Source: Sphingomonas sp. Leaf230
Lineage (GTDB): Bacteria; Pseudomonadota; Alphaproteobacteria; Sphingomonadales; Sphingomonadaceae
NCBI RefSeq assembly: GCF_001421745.1
Contig: NZ_LMKW01000012.1
Span: 68,895 to 132,894 of the forward strand
Reading direction: 5' to 3'
Length of the DNA: 64,000 nt
Shown here: positions 56,442 through 64,000 of the stretch, one piece after another
Layout of the letters: every line of letters starts with the position of its first letter
How positions within the stretch are numbered: position 1 is the stretch's first letter
Position numbers and translations under genes: made by a program
The notes under the pieces: model-generated
What the model saw: the letters and a program-made list of their open reading frames with translations, nothing else
The model's database searches: none
Told to the model about the DNA's origin: nothing

Positions 56442-56536
56442 CGCAACAATGCGTCGACATTGCGGAGGAGTCAATACTCATACTATCGGTGGCGTGGAGT
56501 GAAGGTCGTCGACGTCCGCAGAAACGGCGGATGGCG

Positions 56537-57583
56537 TTAAGGCGTGGCGTCGTCCTGCGGCGGCGACGTCGACTGTCGCTTGACGATTTCGTGGTCCAGC
56601 ACCCGGTCGGCACGCTTTGCAGGGGTTCTTGGCGGCGTGGCGATCTCCGCGACCAGAAGGCCGAGCGCTTCCGCGGCGAGTCGGCGGACCGGCTGGTGCA
56701 CCGTCGTCAGTGGCGGCCAGAGCATCACCGCCGCGGTGGTATCGTCGAACCCGACGACCGTCAGTTCGCGCGGCACGTCAAGTTGTCGCCGATGTGCGAC
56801 CGATACGACAGCGGCGGCCATGTCGTCGTTGCTTGCGAAGATCGCGGTGGGGGGCGGATCGGTCTGGAGCAACTGGTCTCCGGCGGCGAGTCCCGAGGCA
56901 AAGCTGAAATCGCCCTGCGCGATCGTCGCACGAACGCCCGGATGTTCGCGCACCGCGGCGTAGAAGCCGTCGAGCCGCTTCAGACTGGCGACCTGGTCGG
57001 GGTTGCCGACGACGAACCCGAGCCGATGGTGACCCATCGCGATCAGCTCGCGCGTCATCTCGTACGCGGCGAGACGATCGTCGATACGGACGCAGATCAC
57101 GTTGTCGACATCGTGCGCGCCGACCGCCGCCACCGGCACGCGCGCCTTGCGCAACACGTCGAGGACCGCGGCGGATTCGCTCAACGGCGGCGCGCAGATC
57201 ATGCCGGAGATGCCCGACGCGACCAGGTTCTCCAGTGCAGCCGGGCTCGGCGGACGACCGTCCTCGCCCTTGAGCAAAATCAGGCGCGCGCCGCGGATCG
57301 ACGCCTCCTCGAACACGCCGGTGAGGAAGTCGCTCATGAACGCGGCGCTGGGGTTGGCGTAGATCACGCCGATCTTGAGTTCGGTGGACGTGACCAGGCT
57401 GCGCGCGGCGAGGTTCGGCGTGTAGCCCAGTGCGTCGATCGCATCCTGGACGCTGGCGCGCGTGGTCGGATCGACGCTGGCGCGGCCGTTGATGACGCGC
57501 GACACGGTCATCGGGGATACCCCGGCCTGCGCGGCGACATCGATGATCGTCGGGCTACGCGAGCGCCGAGCGCGTTCCTTCAC
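56537..57583 (-). CDS. LacI family regulator of the hemicellulose locus
   Basis: 348 residues: N-terminal LacI helix-turn-helix (PTIIDVAAQAGVSPMTVSRV then INGRASVDPTTRASV with hinge LGYTPNLAARSL), followed by the periplasmic-binding-protein-like effector domain with GICAPP-like SGISGMICAPPLSE and VVGFDDTTAAVMLWPPLTTV. It should repress the three neighbouring transcription units and release them on binding a pentose-containing sugar. GTG 57583 follows AAGGGATC. It is read away from the GH51 gene and toward the TonB receptor. Confidence 0.92.
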   Translation of the reverse strand: MKERARRSRSPTIIDVAAQAGVSPMTVSRVINGRASVDPTTRASVQDAIDALGYTPNLAARSLVTSTELKIGVIYANPSAAFMSDFLTGVFEEASIRGARLILLKGEDGRPPSPAALENLVASGISGMICAPPLSESAAVLDVLRKARVPVAAVGAHDVDNVICVRIDDRLAAYEMTRELIAMGHHRLGFVVGNPDQVASLKRLDGFYAAVREHPGVRATIAQGDFSFASGLAAGDQLLQTDPPPTAIFASNDDMAAAVVSVAHRRQLDVPRELTVVGFDDTTAAVMLWPPLTTVHQPVRRLAAEALGLLVAEIATPPRTPAKRADRVLDHEIVKRQSTSPPQDDATP

Positions 57584-57726
57584 ACCGATCCCTTCAACCC
57601 CGTCCGACGATCGTCACGTCGAGCCCCTCAATACGAACCATACACAACGAAGCGACCTAGACCTTTGGCCCCGCGATGCAAGTTGGTCGGATCTCGACCA
57701 GAGTATGCCGACCCGCCGAACACTCA

Positions 57727-57740
57727 TGTTGACGTTATCA
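57727..57740 (+). promoter_or_regulatory. LacI-type operator of the GH51 gene
   Basis: TGTTGACGTTATCA; its reverse complement TGATAACGTCAACA differs from the TonB-operon site at two of 14 positions. It overlaps TTGACG (57729-57734), a candidate -35 box with TAATCT 16 bases later. It lies in the divergent lacI-GH51 region, so it may also control lacI itself. Confidence 0.6.
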
Positions 57741-57843
57741 TTAGTCTGCGTAATCTATCTGGATACGCACTGCGACGTCGGGATCGAACCGGCGCGTCGC
57801 GATCATCGCCGCAATGGCGAGCACGCACCAAGGGGAGAGATCG

Positions 57844-59925
57844 ATGAAATCGGTCGTCGCAGCGTTCGTCCTGTTCGCGGGTCAAGCCACGGTCTTCGTC
57901 TCGGCCGAGGCGCAACGGGCTCAGCCTATCGCCGTCCGGATCGACGCAACGGCGCGGTCTGCGGCGGTCACACCCTATGAATACGGCATGTTCATCGAAC
58001 CGATCGGCGGACTCGTCGCGCGGACGCTGTGGGCGGAGATGCTCGACGACCGCAAATTCTACTACCCGATCGGCCCCGCCGCGAGCGACGCGCCACCACC
58101 GGTCAATGCCGAAGGGCGGCCCGGTGTCGTCTACCGCAAATGGCGCCCGATCGGCGGCGACGCTGCCGTGACGATGGACACGCAGCATCCGTACGTCGGC
58201 ACGCAGAGCGCGCGGATCGCGGTGTCCCCCGACCATGTCACGGGCATCGGCCAAAGTGGTATCGAGGTCGTCCGCGGCCGGCGGTATGTCGGCAAGCTCA
58301 AACTGAGTGGCGAGCCAGGCGTGGCGGTGTCGGTGGCGTTGGTCTGGGGCGATCGGCCGCAGGACCGGCAGGTCGTGCCGCTGCCGACGCCCGGCGCGGA
58401 CTGGAGCGAGGCCAGCTTCGCGTTCACGCCGACCGTGGCGGCGTCCGATGCGCGGCTGGAGATCACAGGCACCGGCACCGGCGTTTTTCGGGTCGGCGTG
58501 GTGTCGCTGATGCCGGCGGACAACGTCAATGGCTGGCGCGCGGATACGACCGCGATCGCGAAGTCGCTGAACTCGGGCTTCTGGCGCCTGCCCGGCGGAA
58601 ACTTCCTGTCCGACTGGGATTGGCACGAGGCGATCGGGCCCCGCGATGCACGCCCGCCGATGTTCGATCACGCCTGGAGCGCGATGCAGCCGAACGATCT
58701 AGGCATGGACGAATGGATGGACCTGACGCGAATCCTGGGCGTCGAACCCTATGTCACGGTCAATGCCGGGCTGGGCGATGCGAACTCAGCGGCGGAGGAG
58801 GTCGAATATCTGAACGGCGCGGCGACCTCCGGATGGGGCGCGAAGCGTGCGGCGAACGGTCATCCCGAGCCATACCGCGTCAAATGGTGGAACATCGGCA
58901 ACGAACCGTTCGGCTGGTGGCAGATCGGCAAGACCTCGCTCGATTACTTCATGATCAAGCACAATGAATTCGCGAAGGCGATGCGCGCGAAGGACCCGTT
59001 GATAACGCTGATCGCATCGGGCGCGATGCCCGACCAGTTGCATCCGAAGGGCGTGCAACAGAACTCTTCGATCGAGAGCATCCAGGCGAAGTTCGGTACC
59101 GAGGAGGACTGGACCGGTGGCTTCTTCGCCAAGGCATGGGGCAATTTCGACGGCATCACCGAGCATTGGTATGATCGCGCGGAGAAACGACCCGATGCGC
59201 CGGCCGCCGACGAGCTTATCGAGTTCGTCCGTTCGCCCTCGAACCACGTCCGCATGGAGGCGGAGGAATGGGCAATCTACGAGACGAAATTCCCGAAGAT
59301 CCGCGCCGCGAAGACATTCCTGTCGATCGACGAATACGCGTACATGGCGGGGCCACCGACGCTGAAATCCTCGCTGGCCTATGCGATGGTATTTCAGGAG
59401 ATGCTCCGCCACACCGATTTCCTGACGATGTCGGCGTTCACGACTGGCGTTTCGACGATGGACATCTCGCCATCCGCAGCGACCCTCAACGCTACTGGCG
59501 CCGTGTTCAAGCTGTACGGCGAGCATTTCGGCGCCGGGACGGTTCCGCTGAAAGTCGATGGCGATGTACCGCAACCAGAGCCCAAGTATCCGGTCGGCCA
59601 TGCGCATCCCAAGGTGCGCGCGGGCAGCCCGACCTATCCGCTCGACGTGATCGCCGGGCTGTCGCCGGACGGCACCAAACTGCGCCTCGCAGTGGTGAAC
59701 GCGACGTTCCAGCCGCAGCGACTGAACCTTGCGCTTTCCGGCATGAGGCTGCGAGGCGGCGGCAGGCGCTGGGTCATGACGGGCAAGACGGTGGAGGCGG
59801 CGAACACGATTGCCTCCCCGAACGGCGTGACGATCGCCGAAAGCAAGGTGGCGGGGACGCGCACCGTGATGGTACCGGCGATCTCCGCAGCGATCTACGA
59901 ATTGCCGATCGCGGCGGCGCACTGA
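57844..59925 (+). CDS. Alpha-L-arabinofuranosidase, GH51
   Basis: 693 residues: signal peptide MKSVVAAFVLFAGQATVFVS then AEAQ, so exported. GH51 catalytic residues: acid/base Glu354 in WNIGNEPFGWW and nucleophile Glu497 in FLSIDEYAYMAGPP. It starts with the sandwich block YEYGMFIEPIGGLVARTLWA. Length fits the family, with an extra N-terminal carbohydrate-binding-like region. It removes arabinose side chains from arabinoxylan oligosaccharides in the periplasm. ATG 57844 has AAGGGGAGAG upstream. Confidence 0.92.
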   Translation: MKSVVAAFVLFAGQATVFVSAEAQRAQPIAVRIDATARSAAVTPYEYGMFIEPIGGLVARTLWAEMLDDRKFYYPIGPAASDAPPPVNAEGRPGVVYRKWRPIGGDAAVTMDTQHPYVGTQSARIAVSPDHVTGIGQSGIEVVRGRRYVGKLKLSGEPGVAVSVALVWGDRPQDRQVVPLPTPGADWSEASFAFTPTVAASDARLEITGTGTGVFRVGVVSLMPADNVNGWRADTTAIAKSLNSGFWRLPGGNFLSDWDWHEAIGPRDARPPMFDHAWSAMQPNDLGMDEWMDLTRILGVEPYVTVNAGLGDANSAAEEVEYLNGAATSGWGAKRAANGHPEPYRVKWWNIGNEPFGWWQIGKTSLDYFMIKHNEFAKAMRAKDPLITLIASGAMPDQLHPKGVQQNSSIESIQAKFGTEEDWTGGFFAKAWGNFDGITEHWYDRAEKRPDAPAADELIEFVRSPSNHVRMEAEEWAIYETKFPKIRAAKTFLSIDEYAYMAGPPTLKSSLAYAMVFQEMLRHTDFLTMSAFTTGVSTMDISPSAATLNATGAVFKLYGEHFGAGTVPLKVDGDVPQPEPKYPVGHAHPKVRAGSPTYPLDVIAGLSPDGTKLRLAVVNATFQPQRLNLALSGMRLRGGGRRWVMTGKTVEAANTIASPNGVTIAESKVAGTRTVMVPAISAAIYELPIAAAH

Positions 59926-60035
59926 GCCGGACCGCGACCGCGCCGCGCGTGGCTCCAGTTGCTCTCGACCGCAATTCGACGCGTTTTTGCAGAAGCAATG
60001 CTTGCCTAAGGCGAGCGTCGGCGGCTACCACGCGA

Positions 60036-60049
60036 TGATAACGTTACCG
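60036..60049 (+). promoter_or_regulatory. LacI-type operator of the MFS-GH43 operon
   Basis: TGATAACGTTACCG matches the TonB-operon operator at 13 of 14 positions. It lies 13 bases before the transporter start GTG, immediately followed by the GAGGGGGG ribosome-binding site, so binding could block both transcript elongation and initiation. Confidence 0.65.
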
Positions 60050-60061
60050 AGGGGGGTGAGG

Positions 60062-61303
60062 GTGCGGCGCTTCAGGAATATCCGCTGGACCATCATCGGC
60101 CTGTTCGTGGTGGCGATGGTCATCAACTATCTTGCACGCAGCGTGCTGGGCGTCGCGGCGCCGGCGATTATGGCCGAGCAGCATATCAGCGCCGCCGAAT
60201 ATTCCTGGATCACCGGCGCATTCCAGATCGGCATCATGTTCCAGCCGCTCGCCGGCTATGTGCTCGACGTGGTCGGGCTGAAGATCGGCTTCACGCTGTT
60301 CGTCACGGTCTGGTCGCTGATCACGATGGCGCACGGACTGGCGACCGGTTGGATGGGATTCGCCGGCTTGCGCGGTGCGCTGGGGCTGGTCGAGGGATCG
60401 GCGCAACCCGCGGGCATGAAGCTGGTCGCCGAATGGTTTCCGGCCCGAGAGCGCGGTGTCGCGGGCGGCATCTATCAGATCGGGGCCTCGTTCGGCGCGG
60501 TGTTCGCGCCGCCGCTGGTGGCCTGGGCGGTGCTCAACCATAGCTGGCGGGCGGCCTTCTTCATTGCCGGCGCGCTCGGGCTGGTGTGGGTGATCGCCTG
60601 GCTGTTCTGGTATGCGCCGCCCGCAAAACATCGACGGTTGTCGCCGGCGGAACGGACGCTGATCGTCGAAGGACAGGAGGCATCGCTCGCCACGCATCGC
60701 AAGCGTCCCCCGCTCGGCGAACTGCTGCGGCGTCGTAACCTGTGGGCGATCGCGGCGGCGCGGTTCCTCGCCGATCCGGTGTGGGGCATGCTGTCGTTCT
60801 GGATGCCGCTATACCTCGTGCAGGTGCGCCATTTCGATCTCGGCCAGATCGCGATGTTCGCGTGGCTGCCGTTCCTGGCGGCGGACCTCGGATGCCTGTT
60901 CGGGCCGATCGTGGTGGCGTGGCTGCAACGGCGCGGTGTCGACCTGATCGATGCGCGGCGCGGCGCCTTCACGGTGGGTGCGGTGCTGATGACGGGGATG
61001 ATGTTCGTCGGCACGGTGACCAGCCCGATCGCGGCGATCGCGCTGCTGTGCCTCGGCGGTTTCGCGCACCAGACACTGTCGGTAACGGTCATCACGCTGT
61101 CGTCGGACCTGTTTCCGCAGGATCAGGTCGCGACCGCGACGGGGATGTCGGGCACCGCCGCCAATCTCGGCGTGCTGATCTTCACGCTGGTGCTCGGCTC
61201 GATGGTCGCGGAGGTCGGCTACCAGCCGTTCTTCATCCTGCTCGGGCTGCTCGACCTGGTCGGCGCCGCACTCCTCTGGGTCCTGATACGAAAGCCCGCA
61301 TGA
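60062..61303 (+). CDS. MFS sugar/sugar-acid transporter (ACS family, ExuT-like)
   Basis: 413 residues, 12 membrane helices, starting RRFRNIRWTIIGLFVVAMVI with NYLARSVLGVAAP, the start pattern of anion:cation symporters of the hexuronate (ExuT) type. It includes QIGIMFQPLAGYVLDVVGLK (motif A region) and GLVEGSAQPAGMKLVAEWFP. Likely imports a monosaccharide, uronic acid or small oligosaccharide released by the locus. GTG 60062 is behind GAGGGGGG; the ATG at 60035 lacks a ribosome-binding site. The GH43 gene overlaps its stop (ATGA). Confidence 0.85.
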   Translation: MRRFRNIRWTIIGLFVVAMVINYLARSVLGVAAPAIMAEQHISAAEYSWITGAFQIGIMFQPLAGYVLDVVGLKIGFTLFVTVWSLITMAHGLATGWMGFAGLRGALGLVEGSAQPAGMKLVAEWFPARERGVAGGIYQIGASFGAVFAPPLVAWAVLNHSWRAAFFIAGALGLVWVIAWLFWYAPPAKHRRLSPAERTLIVEGQEASLATHRKRPPLGELLRRRNLWAIAAARFLADPVWGMLSFWMPLYLVQVRHFDLGQIAMFAWLPFLAADLGCLFGPIVVAWLQRRGVDLIDARRGAFTVGAVLMTGMMFVGTVTSPIAAIALLCLGGFAHQTLSVTVITLSSDLFPQDQVATATGMSGTAANLGVLIFTLVLGSMVAEVGYQPFFILLGLLDLVGAALLWVLIRKPA

Positions 61304-62916
61304 CTATTCGCAACCCGATCCTTCCCGGCTTCAATCCGGACCCGTCGATCGTCCGCGTCGGCGACGATTACTACATCGCGACCTCGACCTTCGAATGGTA
61401 CCCGGGCGTCCAGATCCACCAATCGCGCGATCTCGCGAACTGGCGGCTGACAGCGCGGCCGCTCAACCGCGCGAGCCAGCTGGACATGCGCGGGAACCCG
61501 GACTCGTGCGGAGTATGGGCGCCGGACCTGACCCATGCGAACGGCCGGTTCCACCTAATCTACACCGACGTGAAGCGTTACGGCCAGACCACGATCGATG
61601 GTGCGCGGGGCGCGTCGCTGCGCGATTTCCACAATTACTGGGTCACGGCGGAGCATATCGATGGGCCGTGGTCCGATCCCGTCCACCTCAACAGCAGTGG
61701 CTTCGACCCGGCGCTGTTCCATGACGATGACGGGCGGAGCTGGCTGCTCAACATGCTGTGGGACCACCGGCCGGGCGGGCGTCGGTTTGCCGGGATCGTG
61801 GCGCAGGAGATCGATCTCGCGACGGGCGACATGCTTGGCGACCGTCGCATGATCTTCGAGGGGACTTCGCTCGGCTTCACCGAGGGCCCGCACCTCTACA
61901 AGCAAGACGGCTGGTATCACCTGTTGGTCGCCGAGGGCGGCACAGAGCGCAATCATGCCGTCGTGATGGCACGGTCACGGTCGCTGTTCGGCCCGTACGA
62001 GGTACATCCGGATGGCCCGGTACTGACCGCGGCGGGCAAGCAGGGCATGCAGTTGCAGCGGACCGGGCACGGCGATCTGGTCGAGACACCGACCGGCGAA
62101 ACCTGGATGGTGTATCTGTGCGGACGGCCGCTGCCCGTCAGTGATCGGTGCGTGCTGGGCCGCGAGACAGCGATCCAGCCTATGCGCTGGGGCGAGGACG
62201 GCTGGCTGCGGACGCTCGACGGCGACGCGAGTCCGGCGCTGATCGTGGAGGATAGTACGGCGTCGGCCGCTTCCGAACCGCGGCGTGACCGCAGCGTGTT
62301 CGATACCGCGACGTTGCCTGATGCCTTCCAGTGGCTGCGCACCCCGGATGCCGACCGGTTGTTCAGCCTGACCGCGCGGCCCGGTTTTCTGCGCCTCTAC
62401 GGCCGCGAGACGATCGGCAGCCATTTCACGCAGTCGCTGGTCGCGCGCCGGCAGCAAGCGTTCGCTTACGCCGCCGAGACGCTCGTCACGTTCGAACCGC
62501 GCCATTTCCAGCAGGCGGCGGGGCTGGTCTGCTACTATAATTCGACCAAGTTCCATTATCTGCACGTCACCGCCGACGACGATGGCCGGCGCGTGCTGCA
62601 GGTGCTGTCGGCGATACCGACTCCGCTCGGCAGCAGCGTGATCACCCATCCGATCGCGATCGACGCGGGACCGATCGGACTGCGGGTCGAGGTGGATCAC
62701 GAAAGCCTTCGCTTCGGATACCGGTATGCGGGATCGAGCGCGTGGACCTGGCTCGCGGACCGGTTCGACGCGAGCATCCTGTCCGACGAGGCGACCCTGC
62801 CGGGCCTGCCCAACTTCACCGGCGCCTTTGTCGGGATGGCGTGCCAGGATATGTCGGGCGCAGGCGAACCGGCCGATTTCAGCTATTTCGAGTATGTCGA
62901 AGCCGGCGGCGACTGA
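61300..62916 (+). CDS. Xylan beta-xylosidase, GH43 family
   Basis: 538 residues: five-blade propeller with the GH43 triad Asp14 (GFNPDPSIVRVGDDYY), Asp136 (SSGFDPALFHDDDG) and Glu195 (LGFTEGPHLYK), followed by a C-terminal beta-sandwich (from about 330) as in GH43 subfamily 11 xylosidases. No signal peptide, so a cytoplasmic enzyme trimming imported xylo-oligosaccharides. ATG 61300 overlaps the transporter stop. It completes the import and breakdown chain of the locus. Confidence 0.93.
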   Translation: MTIRNPILPGFNPDPSIVRVGDDYYIATSTFEWYPGVQIHQSRDLANWRLTARPLNRASQLDMRGNPDSCGVWAPDLTHANGRFHLIYTDVKRYGQTTIDGARGASLRDFHNYWVTAEHIDGPWSDPVHLNSSGFDPALFHDDDGRSWLLNMLWDHRPGGRRFAGIVAQEIDLATGDMLGDRRMIFEGTSLGFTEGPHLYKQDGWYHLLVAEGGTERNHAVVMARSRSLFGPYEVHPDGPVLTAAGKQGMQLQRTGHGDLVETPTGETWMVYLCGRPLPVSDRCVLGRETAIQPMRWGEDGWLRTLDGDASPALIVEDSTASAASEPRRDRSVFDTATLPDAFQWLRTPDADRLFSLTARPGFLRLYGRETIGSHFTQSLVARRQQAFAYAAETLVTFEPRHFQQAAGLVCYYNSTKFHYLHVTADDDGRRVLQVLSAIPTPLGSSVITHPIAIDAGPIGLRVEVDHESLRFGYRYAGSSAWTWLADRFDASILSDEATLPGLPNFTGAFVGMACQDMSGAGEPADFSYFEYVEAGGD

Positions 62917-62917
62917 G

Positions 62918-62952
62918 CGGACTGAACGCGGCGTTAATCCCCGTTCAGTCCG
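62918..62952. terminator. Hairpin after the GH43 gene, possible terminator
   Basis: CGGACTGAACG (62918-62928) pairs perfectly with CGTTCAGTCCG (62942-62952). It lies between the convergent GH43 and LLM oxidoreductase genes and may end both transcripts. No clear T-run on either side. Confidence 0.55.
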
Positions 62953-62969
62953 TGACCACTGGCCCAGCC

Positions 62970-63968
62970 TTATGCCGCGATCTTCAAGTCCTGCATCACG
63001 TCGGCGGTGATCGACAGGCTCCGCTTGCGTGCTTCGTGGTCGTAGATCGCGCTGGTCACCATGACCTCGTCGACGCCGGTCCGCTCGACGAACGCCGCGA
63101 TGCCGCGCGCGACCTTGGCCGGGCTGCCGACCGCCGAGCATTGCAGCACGTGGTCGAGGATCTGGTTGCCCTGCGCGCCGAGCGACTCGCGGTAGCCGGC
63201 GAGGGGGGGCTTCATCTTGCCGGGGTTGCCGGTGCGGAGCGCGACGAACGACTGCTGCTGCGAGGTGGCGAGAAGTTCGGCCTCCGCATCGGTCTCGGCC
63301 GCGAACACGTTGAAGCCTGCCATGACGTGCGGCTTGGCGAGGCGTGCTGAGGGGCGGAAATCGCGGCGGTAGATTGCGAGCGCGGCATCGAGGGCGTCTG
63401 GCGCGAAGTGCGAGGCGAACGCGTAGGGCAGGCCGAGCGCTGCCGCCAGCTGTGCGCCGAACGTGCTGGAACCGAGGATCCACATCTCGACGTCCGCGCC
63501 TGCGCCCGGGGTCGCGACGATGCCGGTCTGGCCGTCGTTGGCGAAGTAGCTCTGGAGCTCCATCACGTCCTGCGGGAAGGCGTTGGCGTCGGTTTCGAGC
63601 GTGCGGCGCATCGCGCGCGCGACACGCTGGTCGGAACCGGGTGCGCGGCCGAGGCCGAGGTCGATGCGGCCGGGGAACAGCGCATCGAGCGTGCCGAACT
63701 GCTCGGCGATCGTCAGAGGCGCGTGATTGGGGAGCATGATGCCGCCCGAGCCTACGCGGATCGTCTTGGTGGCGGCGGCTATGTGCGCGATCACGACGGC
63801 GGTCGCGGCCGATGCGATACCGGTCATGCCGTGGTGTTCGGCGACCCAATAGCGCTGGAACCCGACGCTCTCGGCGTGCCGCGCGAGGTCGGCCGCGTTG
63901 GCGAGCGATTGGGAGACGGTGCCGCCTTCGATGACGGGGACCAGATCGAGCAGGGAATAGCGTGTCAT
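62970..63968 (-). CDS. LLM class flavin-dependent oxidoreductase
   Basis: 332 residues of the bacterial-luciferase-like fold (YhbW type): RYSLLDLVPVIEGGTVSQSL, FQRYWVAEHHGM, IRVGSGGIMLPNHAPLTIAE, FPGRIDLGLGRAPGSDQ. It would use FMN or F420-type flavin to oxidise an unknown substrate. Its stop is 53 bp from the GH43 stop on the other strand. No functional link to the sugar locus is evident. Confidence 0.88.
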   Translation of the reverse strand: MTRYSLLDLVPVIEGGTVSQSLANAADLARHAESVGFQRYWVAEHHGMTGIASAATAVVIAHIAAATKTIRVGSGGIMLPNHAPLTIAEQFGTLDALFPGRIDLGLGRAPGSDQRVARAMRRTLETDANAFPQDVMELQSYFANDGQTGIVATPGAGADVEMWILGSSTFGAQLAAALGLPYAFASHFAPDALDAALAIYRRDFRPSARLAKPHVMAGFNVFAAETDAEAELLATSQQQSFVALRTGNPGKMKPPLAGYRESLGAQGNQILDHVLQCSAVGSPAKVARGIAAFVERTGVDEVMVTSAIYDHEARKRSLSITADVMQDLKIAA

Positions 63969-64000
63969 GCGGCAGAGATAGGTACCGAACGGTAGCTTAT

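Overview
The window is high-GC DNA with the gene content of a free-living alphaproteobacterium of the Sphingomonas group. This placement is inferred from several features: the SppA, GroESL and Kdp sequence types, two large TonB-dependent receptors, a TorF-type putative porin, small Sphingomonas-type hypothetical proteins, a LuxR-HTH/small membrane protein/winged-helix cluster and abundant GC-rich palindromic intergenic repeats. I saw no rRNA, tRNA, CRISPR array, insertion sequence or prophage. Most of the window is ordinary chromosome, densely packed, with many stop/start overlaps.

Layout. 0-5 kb: signal peptide peptidase SppA with a translationally coupled acetyltransferase, then groES-groEL behind a CIRCE operator. 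5-9.3 kb: a Uma2-type nuclease gene, a lipoprotein alpha/beta-hydrolase that is frameshifted and lacks its catalytic serine, a three-gene regulatory/membrane cluster of unknown function, and an apparent 5' remnant of a glycosidase-like gene. 9.3-25 kb: an ion and osmotic homeostasis block made of an FAD protein with NhaA, then TorF porin, micropeptide, kdpFABC-kdpDE, a small membrane protein and opgG-opgH for periplasmic glucans. 25-32 kb (minus strand): a six-gene efflux operon (marR, FUSC, DUF1656, HlyD, NodT, DHA2-type MFS) with a SlyA-like operator at the marR start. 32-36 kb: a TonB receptor followed by modE, and a thymidylate kinase-like gene. 36-40 kb: mprF, DUF2147 and a VirJ/AcvB-like hydrolase. 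40-46 kb: chorismate mutase, polyprenyl diphosphate synthase, a Wzx-like flippase and polA. 46-53 kb: a 2OG-Fe(II) oxygenase, a lipoprotein, a Bcr/CflA-type efflux pump, small acidic and membrane proteins, an outer-membrane barrel and a membrane-anchored SNase-like nuclease. 52-63 kb: a hemicellulose (arabinoxylan-type) utilisation locus with a TonB receptor, a secreted hydrolase, a LacI regulator, a GH51 arabinofuranosidase, an MFS sugar transporter and a GH43 xylosidase. The last gene is an LLM flavin oxidoreductase.

Three families of imperfect inverted repeats recur, most about 110 bp long. Family A has five copies, with arms rich in CCACCCCGGC and GGGGCCCA. Family B has four clear copies plus one relative, with arms like CCCTCCCT/AGGGAGGG. 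Family C is a shorter, looser family around CGCGAAGGCGGG. The most striking observation is that a 111-bp (37-codon) B copy lies in frame inside the signal-peptide region of the NodT lipoprotein gene, so it must be translated. Another B copy appears to supply the Shine-Dalgarno sequence of the flippase gene. One A and one C copy split kdpB from kdpC.

The second main observation is a self-contained LacI regulon. Near-identical 14-bp palindromes (TGATAACGTTACCA type) lie in front of the TonB receptor operon, the GH51 gene and the MFS-GH43 operon. Together they would control outer-membrane import, periplasmic debranching, inner-membrane transport and cytoplasmic hydrolysis of arabinoxylan oligosaccharides.

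All functional calls come from reading motifs and family resemblance without database searches. Starts were set from ribosome-binding sites, family N-termini and gene overlaps.
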